A stretch of DNA of 64,000 nucleotides from NCBI GenBank assembly GCA_027943335.1, contig BSBK01006753.1, forward strand, positions 1-64,000, given 5' to 3'. Numbering within the stretch: position 1 is the stretch's first letter; each line of letters begins with the position of its first letter. This stretch comes from Chamaecyparis obtusa. Its lineage: Eukaryota; Streptophyta; Pinopsida; Cupressales; Cupressaceae. Shown here piece by piece: positions 1 through 13,042 of the stretch. Below the pieces are notes generated by a model. It was not told the DNA's origin. It worked only from the letters and a program-made list of their open reading frames with translations, and made no database searches. The position numbers and the translations under genes were made by a program.

Positions 1-653
1 TCATCGTGCAGCACATGTTCATATTTATTACGAGAGTAGGTAACACAGGCTCGATCTAACTAGAGAGTAGGTAACATAGGCTCCATCTGAAGATTCCACG
101 GTAAGATTCAGTTGCCAACATTGGGAATATGATGGTAGCGTTCGGCTGGAAGGGATTCAGATGCAGCAACCCTCCAGGGATGTGAGTATAGAGATCAGAA
201 AATCTAATGGTCATTTAGACCCTACAACTCTATACTACACATTATTGTGCACAATACATGTCTTTGTGCTTAACGATGCATAGTATTTAATTATAGACTA
301 AGTCAATTAGGACTTTCTGCCAAAAATTATTATGCACAAATACAGTCAAGATCAAATCAATTTAAGCCCCAAAATATCTTCTTTGTCTGTATAATTTTCA
401 AGTCAACTCTATAAGTATATATACAAATTTTCAAAAACTAATCAATTGATCTAAACTAACCGAGTAAAACTGTCTTGCAAATATCTGATCATACATTGAA
501 AAAAGTTTCAATGTCATTCATACATGTATATGTCTTAGTATAAAGCACACTACATAACCTTAAGGGTTATGTGTATATATTAAAAATTTATATGTCACCT
601 TTTTGAGTCAACTCAATAGACTTTTCAAAATAATTCATTAAGTACATATCTAT
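1..653. other. Non-coding sequence left of LINE-A
   Basis: AT-rich sequence with no convincing ORF. A 21-bp motif (gagagtaggtaacacaggct and one more base) is present twice near 32-55 and 64-86 with one change. Nothing else is recognised. Confidence 0.5.
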
Positions 654-668
654 AACTATGAGTATAAT
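654..668. repeat. Target site duplication, left copy, of LINE-A
   Basis: The 15-bp string aactatgagtataat here is repeated exactly at 6760-6774. The two copies bracket the LINE, which fixes its ends. A 15-bp duplication is usual for target-primed reverse transcription. Confidence 0.9.
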
Positions 669-688
669 TTAGTTTAAGAAAAAAAAAC

Positions 689-2378
689 ATGGCTGGAGCG
701 GGAGAAGGAGCGGGCGTGCAAACGGGTGGAATTTTGAATTCGCTGGTGGGCGGGAATCCTGGATCGCAGGCTGCGGGTTCCTCGGGGGATGCCTACTGTA
801 TCGATTCCCTTGTAGATCAGGACTCTGCAGACCTAGAGAAAAAGAATGGGGTCCCACGTGAAAAGGAGAAAGACCCAGGTAAGGAAGCGGGGGTGGGAGC
901 TGAGAACGAGGGCCTCCCTAGGCCATCTTCTTCTACGAAGACCCGGGCATGTAACCGGGATGGTCTTCCTCATCGGTGATCATCACTCTTTGGGATAAAA
1001 TCCTTAGGCAAGTCCTCTTTCCCATCCATTAAGGACATATTAGATAAGGAAAAAGGTAACCTTGTTTTAAAATCCTTGACGAACTGGTTGACCACAACAT
1101 TGCATTTATGGACCATACACTGGTGGGCAAGTTTGTTGTCTCAAGACCAAATATTGACATTGTCAGGGTCTTTGCAAAAAAAACTATGGGACATGAAGGG
1201 TCATGTCCAGTTCTCAACAATGGCAAAGGGGTTTTTGTCTTTTGAGTTCTCTTGCAAAAAGGACCTGGATAAAATCCTTTGTGCTGGCACCTAAGTCATA
1301 GGAAAGGCCACTTTGGCATTGCAAAAATGGACACCTAAACTAGATCTTAATGACTCCTTCTTCATCTAGGCTCCAGTGTGGGTGAGACTGCCAGAACTAC
1401 CCATAGAATTCTGGAATGAAGATGTTTTTGATGAGATAGCCAAATCTTTTGGTACCCTTCTTTCCATTGACCTTGTTACAGTTGCAAGGCGCCATCTCAC
1501 CTTTGCTAGGATCTATATCGGAGTGGAAGAAGGCAAGGATATGCCGAAAGTTATTGATCTTCAATCCACGCTAGGGAAAGTGTGTGCAGAAACTGGACTA
1601 TGAAAGCATCCCTTTTGCTTGTTTCCACTGCAAGAAAGCAGGCCCACAAAGCCAAAACTTGTCTTGTCCTCTGGGCTGAAGAGAAAGAAAGAAAGCCATA
1701 TAAGCTCTTAGAAATCAAAATAAAGGAGTCTCCTAGGAGGGACCAGAATCCAAAACCAACAGAGTTTGGAAGAAAAAAGAACAAATAGCTCCCATTCAGG
1801 ATACAAAGGATTCCAGGGAAGTGGAGAAGCCAATGTTGACCCAGACTGAAGAGACTGGCGGAGTGTCTCCCCCCCTTTTGGGTCTAGATCTGGACATCGC
1901 CAATCAACAAGAAACAAAGGAAGAAAATAAGAACGAAGCTCAGACTAAAGGTGGTGACTCATGCTCGGGCACCATCTCTGTTTCCTTGGTCTTAGAGTCC
2001 ATTTCTCCCCCCTGTGGCTGGTGTGAACAACTTCGTTCCTAGCCTTGAGATGCAGGAATCAGGGAAGTACCAACAGATTGAGGACCTAATGGTCTCAGCC
2101 TCCCCAAACCAATTCAACATCATGGTGGAGCTCTTTGCCAAGCCCAAGGAAGAAAAGGAGGGTTGGATCTCAGTTCACAAGAAGAAGAAACCAAGCAGTA
2201 GAGAACCATCTCTTGTTTCCCCAGTAGCCACCAGAAGTAGGAAAAAGGCAAAGGAAAGGGGTAGAAACCACACCCCAGAAAGAAAAAGGACAAGCCAGAT
2301 TAGGCAAGTAGAAGCGAGCTTGAATAAAATGGATAGAAATCAGATTTCTATCCAAGCTTCTAGCACCTCCATTAAGAA
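689..2378 (+). pseudogene. LINE-A ORF1, gag-like nucleic-acid-binding protein (degraded)
   Basis: The start at 689 (MAGAGEG...) follows an A-run directly after the target duplication. A DUF4283-like core runs from about 1030 to 1600 across shifted frames and contains the typical motif PVWVRLPELPIEFW at 1374-1415. A zinc knuckle follows near 1605-1660 in another frame (C-F-H-C, then a final C about 12 residues later), with the expected His replaced by Pro. A basic, low-complexity tail ends near 2380. In LINEs of this kind ORF1 binds the element RNA to form the RNP. Stops near 979, 1294 and 1603 break the frame. Confidence 0.8.
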
Positions 2379-5300
2379 ATGAAAGTCATCTCTTGAACAT
2401 TCATGGGTTAAATAGCTCACATAAGCAGGATGTCATCAGAAATATGATAAGGGATCACAGACCGGACATTTTCTTAATTCAGGAAACTAAAATGCAGAAG
2501 GATAAGTTAGAGAAAATAAAATTCAGCAAAGCCATGGAAAACAGAGCTACTAGCTTTGACGAAGCTTCTGGAGGCCTTATTACTATGTGGAACTCGCATC
2601 ACTTCAGAGCCGATGTCATCTATGAAGGAGGTAACTTTCTTCTCATGCATTTTACTAGAATAAAAGATAATGAAAGTTGGTTCATTCTGAATATTTATGC
2701 TCCTAATTCTAAAAGAGAAAGAAAGACCTACTAGAATAAGATCATCTCCACCATTGCCCCTCTTAACTTGTCTAAGGGCATCATTATGGGGGATTTCAAC
2801 ACCCCACTAAAAGAAGGGGAAAAAAAGGGAGGAATAGCACTTGATATTGAAAGCAGACAAGACCTAATGGATTTTATTAATGACTTGGCTCTGTTGGACA
2901 CGGACCTTCAAGGCGTTGATTTCACTTGGTCAAATAGGCAGATTGGAATGGATTGTATTCAAGTTCAATTGGACAGGGCCCTGTATTCGATAGACTGGTT
3001 AAACCACTATAGTCTTAACCTCTCAGCCCTGGTTCGTGCAGGCTCAGACCACTCTCCCATCTTGCTTTCCCTGGATCACATTGACAAGAAAAGAAACTTT
3101 CCCTTCAGATTTGAAAAAATGTGGGTTTCTCATCCTAATTTTCTCAATAAAGTCAAAGAGTGGTGGAACATAGATGTTGAGGGCACTGCCATGTTTAGAG
3201 TGGCAAAAAACCTAAGGAATATCAAATGTAATGTCAAAAATTGGAACAAAGATGAATTTGGTCATATCTTTACCTCGAAAGATAAGACTCTCAATGAACT
3301 TAACTGCATTCAAACTGAAATCCAGAAACAGGGCTATGATGAAGATATATTGCAAAAAGAAAAAGTCATCCTATCAGATTACCATAACATTATTGGGCAG
3401 GAGGAAACTTTCTGGAAGTAGAGATCAAGGTCCATCTAGCTTAGGGAAGGGGACCTAAAGACTCACTTTTTCCATGTCTCCACTATGAGACACAGAGCTG
3501 CTAACAAGATTAGTAGAATCAAGAAGGGAGACCAAGCTCTAAAGGAGGACAAGGATATCGCTAATGAAGCTATCTCTTACTTTTCTCAGCTCCTCTCTAA
3601 AGATCGGGGGATATCCGAGCAAGACTAGATTTATCTCCTTAATAACATACCGAGAATCATTACTAATCATCAAAATAAAGACTTATGCTCTATTCCGGAC
3701 ATGACTGAAGTTAAGAAAGCTCTGGACTCTCTTCCAGGGGACAAATCCCTGGGCCTGGATGGATTCCCTATGTTCTTTTTTCACCTTTATTGGGAGGTGG
3801 TGAAAGACGATGTGGTTCAAGCAGTGCAAGAATTTTTTTGCTCAAAGAACCTTCTCAAAGAACTCAATGCTACCTTCCTGGTGCTGATTCCCAAGATCTC
3901 TGGTGTGGATTCTTTTGAGAAATTCAGACCCATAAGCCTATGCAATTCCTTCCTAAAGATCATTTCCAAGGTTATCACCTCCAGGATTCTCAGAGTCCTC
4001 CCTTCCTTGATATCGCAACAACAATCTGGCTTTGTGCCTGGTAGACATATTCTGGATTCCATAATGATGGTGCATGAAGTTATCCATTTGTTAGAAGAAG
4101 GAAAAAGGGAAGGCTTTATTCTCAATCTTGACCTTTCCAAGGCCTATGACCAGGTGGACTGGTAGTTTCTTCTTAGAGTTCTTGAAGCTTTTGGTTTCAA
4201 CTCCCATTCTTGCAAGCTTCTCTTTCAAATCATCTCGACCCCATCCTTGGCGGTCATGATTAATGGATCCCCGTCTGCCTTCTTCAAACCCACCAGAGGC
4301 CTAAGACAAGGGGACCCTCTCTCCCCTATTCTCTTCATCATTCTTGCTGATTGCCTGGGGACACTCATCTTGGCTTCTAAAATGATCGGGGACTTGAAAG
4401 GCATCAATCCCTCCTCTGGTGAAATTGTTTTTACACACCAGCAATTCGTGGATGATACCATTCTTGGGGGTGAGGCTTCAATGGGAGAAGCTAGAGTGGT
4501 GAAGGACCTTCTAAACAATTATATCAGGGCTACTGGCCAATCTATAAACTGGAATAAAAGTTCTCTATTCTTTATTAACACACCTGAAGCTAGACAGAGG
4601 AAAATTGCTCATATTTTGGGATGCAGCGTTGATACCTTACCTTCTACCTACTTGGGGCTGCCCTTAGGTGTCAAACCTCCAAAAGCCTTATGGAACAAAC
4701 TGATAGATAGATTCAATAGGAAGCTCACTGGTTGGAAATGGGTCATCCTTAGCCAGGCTGGTAAGATCCAACTGGTCAAGTCTACTTTATAGAATCTTCC
4801 TACCTATGCCCTCAACCTTTTCCCTATACCGGCTAAAGCTGTGGAAGCCATGGAAAGAATCTAGAGAAGATTCTTTTGGTTTGGAGCTGAGGATCACAAG
4901 CGCATTCCCCTAATTCCTTGGGAGAAAGTGTGCCATCCTAAAATTGTTGGTGGCCTTGGTATAAGAAATTTGAGACCTTTCAACAAAGCCCTTCAAGCCA
5001 AATAGATTTGGAGAATTTTAAATAGCATAGGTGAGTGGAGGGACACCTTTGAAGAAAAATACCTCTCGCATAATTCACTCAACAGATTTTTTGAAGAGAC
5101 GGATTCCCCCAAAGGTTATGTCATTTGGAATGGTCTCCTAGTTGCCAAGGAGCTGGCTAAATCTAGGGCTAAGTGGAAAATAGGTAATGGTCATTCTGTC
5201 AATTTCTGGAATGACAATTGGCTTCAGATGGGCAGTTTGAGAAACTTTGACACTCTATACACCTGGAGACATGTCTTCTCTCAAACCTACGGGACTCAAG

Positions 5301-6529
5301 TTTGAAATTACAGAAGGGATGACAAATGGGGGGATCTCACTCAGATCTTTTAGGACCTGTCTCCTTTAATGATTGTTCTCAATGCAGTTACTCTCTCTCC
5401 CAATCAGGACAAGATTATCTTGGAGGATTCTTCGGATGGGAACTACACAGTGGCTTCCACCTATTCTTCGCAGACCACCCAAATCCAAGATTTGAAATTG
5501 CTATGGGCCAAAGCTTGGACTCCTGGTCTCATGCCCAACATCAATGTTTTCTTTTGGCTCTTGATCTAGAACCGTATCCTTACTGTGGGTAATCTCATCA
5601 AGCGCGGGTTCCAGTTCACTAACAGATGTGTTCTCTGCAAATGTCAAGAGGAATCAGTAGACCACCTTTTCATTCATTGCTCCTTTGTTAGTCAAATATG
5701 GCAACTCCTCTTCTCGGTCCTGAATCTCTCCTGGTGTTTTACCCTATCTTTCAGTGATCTCTTCTCCCAATGGGTTTTGAAAAGGTTTTATGAGGATTTC
5801 AGGTTATTCTGTACCTAGATTCTTTCTCATTTCAATTGGGGGATCTGGAAGGAGCGTAATAATCGCATCTTTCATGACTACTCTTCTCCCTCTAAAATTA
5901 TCTTTGAAAAAAGCAGTCATGTTGTTAAGGAGAATTTATTCTACTGTGGTAGATCTAACCTTCTTGCAGGAAAGGCTCAGGCTAATTCTCAGGAAAAAAG
6001 ATAGATCTATGTGTGGACTAGTCCTCTGACTAGTTGGACCAAAGCCAACTTTGACGGTGCTGCTAAAGGGAACCCTAGTCAAGCTGGTAGAGGAGGAATA
6101 ATTAGGAACAACTTCAGCATTGGCATAGCGGCTGTCAGTCTCCCCTTGGGTGCTCAGATGAATCATAATGCAGAAGCCTGCATCGCTCTTCAAGTTACTA
6201 AACTTGCTAAAGACCAGGGGGTTAAGTGGCTCTGGCTGGAAGGAGATTCGATGAACATCATCAATTGCCTCAACCTCTCTCACCCTCCCTCTTGGACTAT
6301 AGCCAACATTATAGCTGAAACTCAGGCCATTCTTAACTCCTTTGATAAGGTATTCATCTCCCATGTGTATAGAGAAGCCAATGGGGTGGCAGACTGGTTC
6401 ACCAACTTGGCAGTCACTAAGGATGCCAAGCTGATTTGGAAAAATGGAGATGACTTTCCCATAGATGTGAAGAGTATCCTAGAAAAGGAAAGACTCCAGT
6501 CCACTGAGGGAGAAATCTTACAACCTTAA
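2379..6529 (+). pseudogene. LINE-A ORF2: endonuclease, reverse transcriptase and RNase H (degraded)
   Basis: Endonuclease motifs: NIHGLN near 2396, IQETKM near 2480, NIYAPN near 2690, GDFNTP near 2790, FTWSN near 2920, and SDHSPI near 3045. Reverse transcriptase spans about 3700-4790: GLDGFP, RPISLCN, QSGFVPGRHI, LDLSKAYDQVDW, GLRQGDPLSPILF, and the catalytic box as FVDD near 4448 instead of the usual FADD. A zf-RVT zinc finger lies at 5630-5700 (CVLCKCQEESVDHLFIHC). RNase H spans about 6030-6470 (FDGAAKGNP, then LEGDSMNI, then REANGVAD). Stops at about 2732, 3419, 4163, 4790 and more break it. The product would nick target DNA and copy the element RNA. Confidence 0.92.
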
Positions 6530-6759
6530 TTCCTCGCTTGGTGGTCGGGTGCTGCTGCTTCTCTTCTGCCACTCTGTCTTCTGTTCGACTTTTGGGATGT
6601 GCCCTAGCTGTCTCTAGCCTCATCTGCTCTACCTTGCTATGGTTCCTCGGCCCTGGCCTTTTAGTGGACTGCTTCTTGTTTGTTTTGTTTTGGTTTCATT
6701 CTTCTGTTCTAGACCTATGGGTTTCAGGCACCCTATAAAACTTGTTTTACTTAATCAAA
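6530..6759 (+). other. LINE-A 3' UTR and tail
   Basis: Pyrimidine-rich stretch that ends in a conserved pattern: gggttt-c-ggcaccc, then aaaacttgttttac, then an A-rich tail. The same terminal pattern recurs at 7150-7192 and 10540-10584, which shows that those pieces are 3' ends of related LINEs. Confidence 0.75.
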
Positions 6760-6774
6760 AACTATGAGTATAAT
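6760..6774. repeat. Target site duplication, right copy, of LINE-A
   Basis: aactatgagtataat, identical to 654-668. A further copy with one change (aactatgaatataat) lies at 7193-7207, after the adjoining LINE fragment. Confidence 0.9.
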
Positions 6775-7192
6775 CCATATTTCACAGTAGATCTTTATGG
6801 TTTGAGGATCCTTCTAAAACCCCAAGATGGTTTTGGATCCCATGTTAAAATCCAGGTTTTATTTAGCTGGATCTTTAATGTGCCATTATGTGAGGCTGGT
6901 TGTAAAGGTTGGGGCAGCCTGTCAAAACCCCATGTAAGTTTATGGGTGTCTAGTAAAACCCACTTTTTTTAAGGTTTAGGGAGCCTTGTAAAACCTTGAT
7001 TTTGGATAGGCTATTGGCATGTTGTTAGAGAAGCTTGTGCTTTGAATTCTCTTCTAGTAGGATTTTGGTTTAGGTTTGGGTTGTTGTTTCATACTTTTGA
7101 ATTTTTTGCAGTGTTCGTAGTTCCAGATCCCCATCAAAATCTATTTGTAAAGGGTTTCTGGTCCTTTCAAAACTTATTTTCATCTAATAAAA
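6775..7192 (+). mobile_element. 5'-truncated LINE 3' end, next to LINE-A
   Basis: Contains the GT-rich phrases seen in the 8890-10584 fragment (gggagccttgtaaaacc; ggatccttctaaaacc) and the shared LINE terminus (aaaacttattttcatctaataaaaa). It lies exactly between two copies of the LINE-A target string, so it appears to be a separate severely truncated insertion at the same site. No ORF remains. Confidence 0.65.
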
Positions 7193-7207
7193 AACTATGA
7201 ATATAAT

Positions 7208-8889
7208 CTAATCAAGAAACCAATATCAGAACCACTTATGTATAATAGTGTTCAAATGCATCAAAATTGTAATGATAAATATGTCTTCAACAATGTAATT
7301 ATACCAAGGAAAGATATCTCCATCACGTTCTATGTAATGAATATACTTGTACTTGAGAAGAACCACATATCACTGCAACTACTTGTCCAATGCCATACTA
7401 TGCCAAATTATGAGAACATTTGATAGAGTATACAAAGAGCTTCAATAGTGAAACTAAATACATACAATGCAAACAAAAAAATTTAACATGACCATATAGA
7501 TATGCATGCAAATAAAACACTCATAGAACCTGACTGAATAAACACTAAAAATTTAGTGAAATAGACGCTCTTCAAAATTTTGATTGTGTATGATCTTAAT
7601 CATACACATTCAAATAGTGTGCATGTTAATGTATGAAAAGAACCTTTGATAAACACAAAATAAGTATACACATATGACTGTAGTAGATTTGAAATTGTTT
7701 AATGAACATGCATGTAAAGAAGAACTAATGGTGACATACGAGATCAATAAAAGAATGAATGATGACATTCGGGACCATACCATGCGTTTAACAAAGATAG
7801 AACATTATTATACAAAACCCACAACATAAAAACTACATACGACTCCAATATTAGATGCACAGATGAATACATCTCAAAACTATGTATGTGTGATTAATAA
7901 AGCTAATAGAATAATAAACATAAGATTAATCAAGAATAATCAAAACCAAACCAAAAATTGAAGCAAATCCACCTATATAAACTTCAAGTAACAATCTCTA
8001 CAAAGACCCTAAAAATCCTCTACTTTGAACCATTTTGGGATTCTCTATAACTTCTCAAACGTTTCTTTCCAATAATCATTAATAGTTGCGACTCATCAAC
8101 AAATACTAAAGCATAAACTTGTAACTGTAAATGTTGTGCTCGGGTGTAATGCCCTAACTCGATAGAGATAGGGTTAACTTTTTAAAGTTAAGCTAACCAA
8201 AAATGAAGTGATAATGTACCAAATATGCTACTCAACATACACCCTTCATTAATGGTATTAACTGTCGCTATAATGTGACATTTCCCCATCACTTAAAAAA
8301 AAAACTTGTCAAATGTGAAGGAAAGGCTAGGGGTTGACCAAAAAAGGTCCTAGAAAATAACATTGTTTATGCCATGGTCACATCTTGTGATCAATAAGTT
8401 AATAATCAAACTCTTATATAAATCTCTTTAAAAACATGTATGAGATCACTATTATATGAAGACTATAGTTGAAGTGCCACTGTACACAAGGATATTGCAC
8501 ATTATCAATAAGCTATAGAGCATATAAGTATACTTCTATGTCTCTATGCCATGGATGAATATAACTAACATCATTGATTTTCAAGACATGTTAATGAAAT
8601 ATGATATGATCATGAATATATTAATTTATCAATACCAGACTATTACCATCACTAATCATTATTAAAATATATCATTGAGGATACGAACTGAATTGTATTT
8701 AGTATTACCATCACTGATCATTATTGAAATTTATATATCATTGAGGATATGAACTGCACCAAATGTAGATATGATATGAACTGAACCAGAAAATATACTT
8801 ATTTAATATAATCATACCCAAAGTTAGGTATTGCAATCTAACAATCAGACTATTACCAAGTTAGTATATTTCATCAACAAGGACAACAA
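7208..8889. other. Non-coding AT-rich sequence
   Basis: No credible ORF or RNA gene. A short degenerate direct repeat sits at 8640-8690 and 8703-8757 (shared core attaccatcact, then cattgagga). Origin unknown. Confidence 0.45.
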
Positions 8890-10584
8890 AGGTGTGGGAG
8901 CAACAGGTTCGGCCCTTGTCTTCCATTTTCTTGTTGTTTGGATATTTGTAGAGGATTTTATTTCTTTGTTGGTTTGAGCTTGTGGATCCTCTACTCTTCA
9001 GTTCTTGGGGGTCATTTTTTGGTTTGGTCTTCTCTTAGTCTCTGTCATTATTTTGTGTTGGCATTGCTTTTAGGGTTTCCTTTCCTTTCCTCGCATTGTG
9101 TTGTGTGTTGTGTTCCTCCTTGTGTTTCTCTTATCTTCTAGGGTTTGGTTTTGGTATATTCTCATGTTTTACGCAAAGTTTTTCTCTTTTTTTTATCTTG
9201 GTCTTTTACCCTTTTGGTCATTGGGTTGTGTTATTTTTTGTTCTTTCCAAGGTTCTCTCGTTTGTGTCTTTGGGGTTTTTTTTTTGTTGGTAGGGGTTTC
9301 TATTTCCATTTGTAGTTTGTGGTCTTGATATAGGCTTGGTTGTTTCATAATGAATGATAGTTTTCAAGGGCCTCTCTTGCCCTTTTGTTATTTTTAGTTA
9401 AGGGTTTATTGAGTTTTTGGTGTTATTTTTTGTATTTCTTGGGTCTGGTGTTTTCTTCATTTTCCTTGTTGGTGGGCTCTTATTGTGTGGCTTTGGTTTT
9501 TCCTCTCGAGTCTTCTTTTAAGGTGAAGCATCCCCTATTGAGGTGGGGTTTCCTTTGGCTACCGAGATGCAGGTTCAACTCATTTGACTTCTCTCTTCTT
9601 CTCTCATGATCCTTATTAAGGTTGGAGTTTCTCTTATTGAGGTAGAGATTCTTTAGTTGGAAAAGATATTTTATTTCTTAATGTGGCTTGCCTTCATTTT
9701 CATATGCTTGGATGTGAGGATGAATCATGTGGTGGTCTACCTTCTAAAGTTCTCTATCTTTGTTGCTCCTATTAATGTGGAGCCTTCTTCTATTGAGGTG
9801 GAGAGTACTGATTTTCATGAATTAGTTTGGCTCTTTGGTTGGGGTTCCTCTTCTTTTTTTGGAAGTGTGATTGTGGATGCCCTCCTTACCTTGTCTAGCA
9901 ATTTTATCCCTATAGAGGTGGGTTCATCTCCTATTGAGGTGGGGAGGAGTATCTTTTGAGAAGAGTGGGATGTATGGAATGGTGTTTTTGTTGTTGGTTG
10001 GTGTTTGGTTGTGGGTTCTATTTCAATGCCCTCTCTTAAGATTGTGGCAGCCTTACTAAAACCCAAATTTATGGTTAAGGGTGCATGGATTTACCCTTGG
10101 CTATAGGTTTTGGGATCCTTCTAAAACCTCATTTCTTCAATTGGTTCTTCTCCGTTCTATTTTTTGATGCTACGTATCAAGGTTAGGAGAGCCTTTCAAA
10201 ACCCATTATTTTTCCTTTAGATGCAAGAGGACCAATTATATTTGGAAAAATATTTTAAAATTGATCTTGTAATCCATGTTTTATGGTTTTGGGAGCCATG
10301 TCAAAACCCATGGTTTATGGTTATGGGTACTAGAATAACCCATGATTTCTTAATCAAGGTTTAGAAAATATCTATTACCTAGGGTTTAGGAACTCTATCT
10401 TGTTGCAATAAGAGTTTCTCTTTTTTATATCTATTAAACCATTGATGGTTAGTTGTCGATGTAGTTGCTAGTTTTATTGGTTCTATTCCCTATAGTTTAT
10501 TGTATTTTGGTTATAGTTCCCTCCAAAAAATTCTTCTAATGGGTCTCGGGGCCCCATCAAAACCTGTTTTACCCTTAATAAAAA
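8890..10584 (+). mobile_element. 5'-truncated LINE 3' region
   Basis: A long G/T-rich, A-poor block on the + strand that ends gggtctcggggcccc, then aaaacctgttttaccc, then ttaataaaaaa. This matches the LINE-A terminus closely. Repeated phrases of the type gggagcc-ttcaaaacc occur throughout. ORFs in this part are a result of the T-rich composition. I found no clear target duplication, and the left border is approximate. Confidence 0.6.
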
Positions 10585-13042
10585 ATGATGCAATGACTGG
10601 TTGCCAAAGTGCACAACTAACATATTATGACTTTTTGGGTCACATCACCTTTATGGAGGAGATAAAATCTACAGAGTGAGTGATGGTTACAATTGAAGAA
10701 TCATATGAATTTTACTTTTGAGATACATATTTACATCATCTTATATTTGTGTATTCCCATTTTGGAGTGTTGAACAAATAGTAAGTGATCTACTTATATT
10801 TTATCACATGCCATAGTAGGAAACGAAAATTTCCTAAGTTTCCATAACATTTGTTTAATACAGAAGTCAATTGATACACATGCATATAAATGTCTTAGTA
10901 CAATGGCACTTCCTTTTAATCACTTGAGCAGCTAAAACACAAGTACAAATTGTGACATCAATAAGTACTGAACTACATTAGCTGTATCCAAATATAAGAA
11001 ACCAAATTCTCTTCACTATTTGCAAAAGTGGCTGACATCCCAGATGTACAAGTTTCAAATTAAATGGTGCACCCAACAAGAGGACTTGGTATCTCTTATT
11101 CTAACATGCAATGGGAAACATGTTAATGAATCTTTTCTATTTATTTCAAGCATTAAATACTGTGCCTCTAACTATCCAAGAAGTAGATGGATAAGGGTAG
11201 TGATCAAGAAGATAAAGTGCTATTATTCTTACATTTGATCTTTTGGTTAGACACAACCTACTCACAACATACACACTTGCTATAATGACATATTTATAAA
11301 GAATATATTAAGCCCTAGAATATACAGTATGATAGAAGAAGAAGAAATGGTAAATATGGATACATCCTTAATAAAATTAAGATTGATAATTATCATCAAA
11401 GCCATAGTTTAGAAACATCACCCTCTATATTATTCAAGTCCTTTATAAATTATGTAGATTGCAAAATTAGGGAATTACATTTTATAGGTCAAACTTTTAG
11501 GTTGCACTTTAAGTTTATTGTAACTTTACATTACATTCTTACCCCTTTCCTCCTCATTAAATTGTCTATCCAGTAGTATAGTCATTACAAACACTAAAAG
11601 AAAACCTCCTAATTTATCACCGGAAAATAGGATGTTGCAGATGGTTTCTGAATTTAGATTTATACATACCAGTCATATTTTCTTGAAGGTTTCTACAACC
11701 TTTTCATGTAATCCATTACTTATGAAATTAATGACCATTGTGTTTCTTGAGATGACATCTATTCGGTTCAAGGAGGACCTTGGTCAGTATGTTTACTAGT
11801 TGATCCCCACGATGGTGTACAAGTGTGTAGCCACAGTTAGGCACAAAAAATGTTATCCTTGTGATTTCTTTGAGTTGAGTCATGCTTACTACATGCCAAC
11901 TATTTTAAGCTCATTCTTGTTATTTTTAATAAAAGGAAAAATGAGGTTGTCACCACTGCTTGTATACACACATTTTATTTTGTATTCTGGTGTACTAAGA
12001 AAAATAGAGGAAAGATGTACCATACAACCTATATTATTATAGTTTAATTCCTTACTTATGTTGTAGCAAAAAAAAATCTCATATTTTGGGAAAGAGTTAG
12101 AGAGTATAAATAAATCTTTTTGTGTCTTTTCTTTCCTTCCATGATTTATAACACTTGGAATGTCGATATGAAAAATAGGTAGGACTTTTACTTACACTTA
12201 TAAGTTACACAAATTTTCTTGTATTTACATTCTAATATTGTTTATTGTTACCTACAACTCACTAAGTTCGTTGTTCCTTTCCTTATATGCTATATGGATA
12301 AATATGATTATAGGGAAAGGAGGAAAATCTATACTTGAGTACGAATATCCAACATCATAGTAGCTGGTATAATGAAATTTGAATATTTTGTCATATAGTT
12401 TTATCATTTATATTATTCCTATGTTACTCATCATAGGTATACGAATGGATATCTTCAACAAAGGGATATTTCTCATCATTTTCCCTACTCAACATGAAAA
12501 TATTAATTAATGTAAGGGGATAACAAGTGTTGGTCATAACATTACAAAATAAAATTTCTCCAAATCTTGAAAAGGATACTCATGTTAAACTAATATCCAA
12601 AAAAAATATGATCCTCATAAGGATCTACATAGGGATAATTAATAAAAAATAACTTGCACTATTATTTAACAAAAACATTTTTATCCAATAAATTGAAAGA
12701 TCCTTTAAACCACCATCTCAAAGAAAATATACATGACATTGGGAAAACTCATAAACAAGGCTTTTTGTCCACCATACTGTGATGACATCAGGAATCCTTG
12801 AGGGCTCTAGCCATACCCTCGAGAAAGAAAACTATTATAGATGCATGCCAAGGTTTATGGGTCTTCTCATATTCCCTAAATGATCAAAGAAAACATAATA
12901 TATAGATTTCCACATGATCAGTACTAAATACATATAAATATAAAAATACCTCTCACACAACCTCTCATACAAAATTTTCTCCTATAAAAAATAAATGATG
13001 AAACTTGCAAACTTATCTAAATATTACAACATAAAATCAAAG
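10585..13042. other. Non-coding sequence left of the LTR element
   Basis: AT-rich, with only short random ORFs. Nothing recognised. The last bases (caaag, 13038-13042) may be the left target duplication of the LTR element, because taaag follows its right end at 35884-35888. Confidence 0.45.

Larger units (their letters stand above)
669..6759 (+). mobile_element. LINE-A: full-length, inactivated plant L1-type LINE
   Basis: Order of parts: very short 5' leader, ORF1 (DUF4283-type gag-like protein with a zinc knuckle), ORF2 (endonuclease, reverse transcriptase, zf-RVT, RNase H), a pyrimidine-rich 3' UTR and a short A-rich tail (ttaatcaaaa). A perfect 15-bp duplication flanks it, so it is not 5'-truncated. 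Both ORFs carry several stops and frameshifts, so this copy is dead. The RNase H domain at the end of ORF2 is typical of plant L1 lineages. At about 6.1 kb its size is normal for the family. Confidence 0.92.

Noticed and set aside
2170..2355. Minus-strand ORF in LINE-A
   Set aside because: Shadow of the basic tail of LINE-A ORF1.
8938..9959. Several hydrophobic ORFs that look like membrane proteins
   Set aside because: The region is T-rich LINE 3' sequence. Phe/Leu/Val-rich ORFs arise from composition, overlap in several frames and have no family motif.
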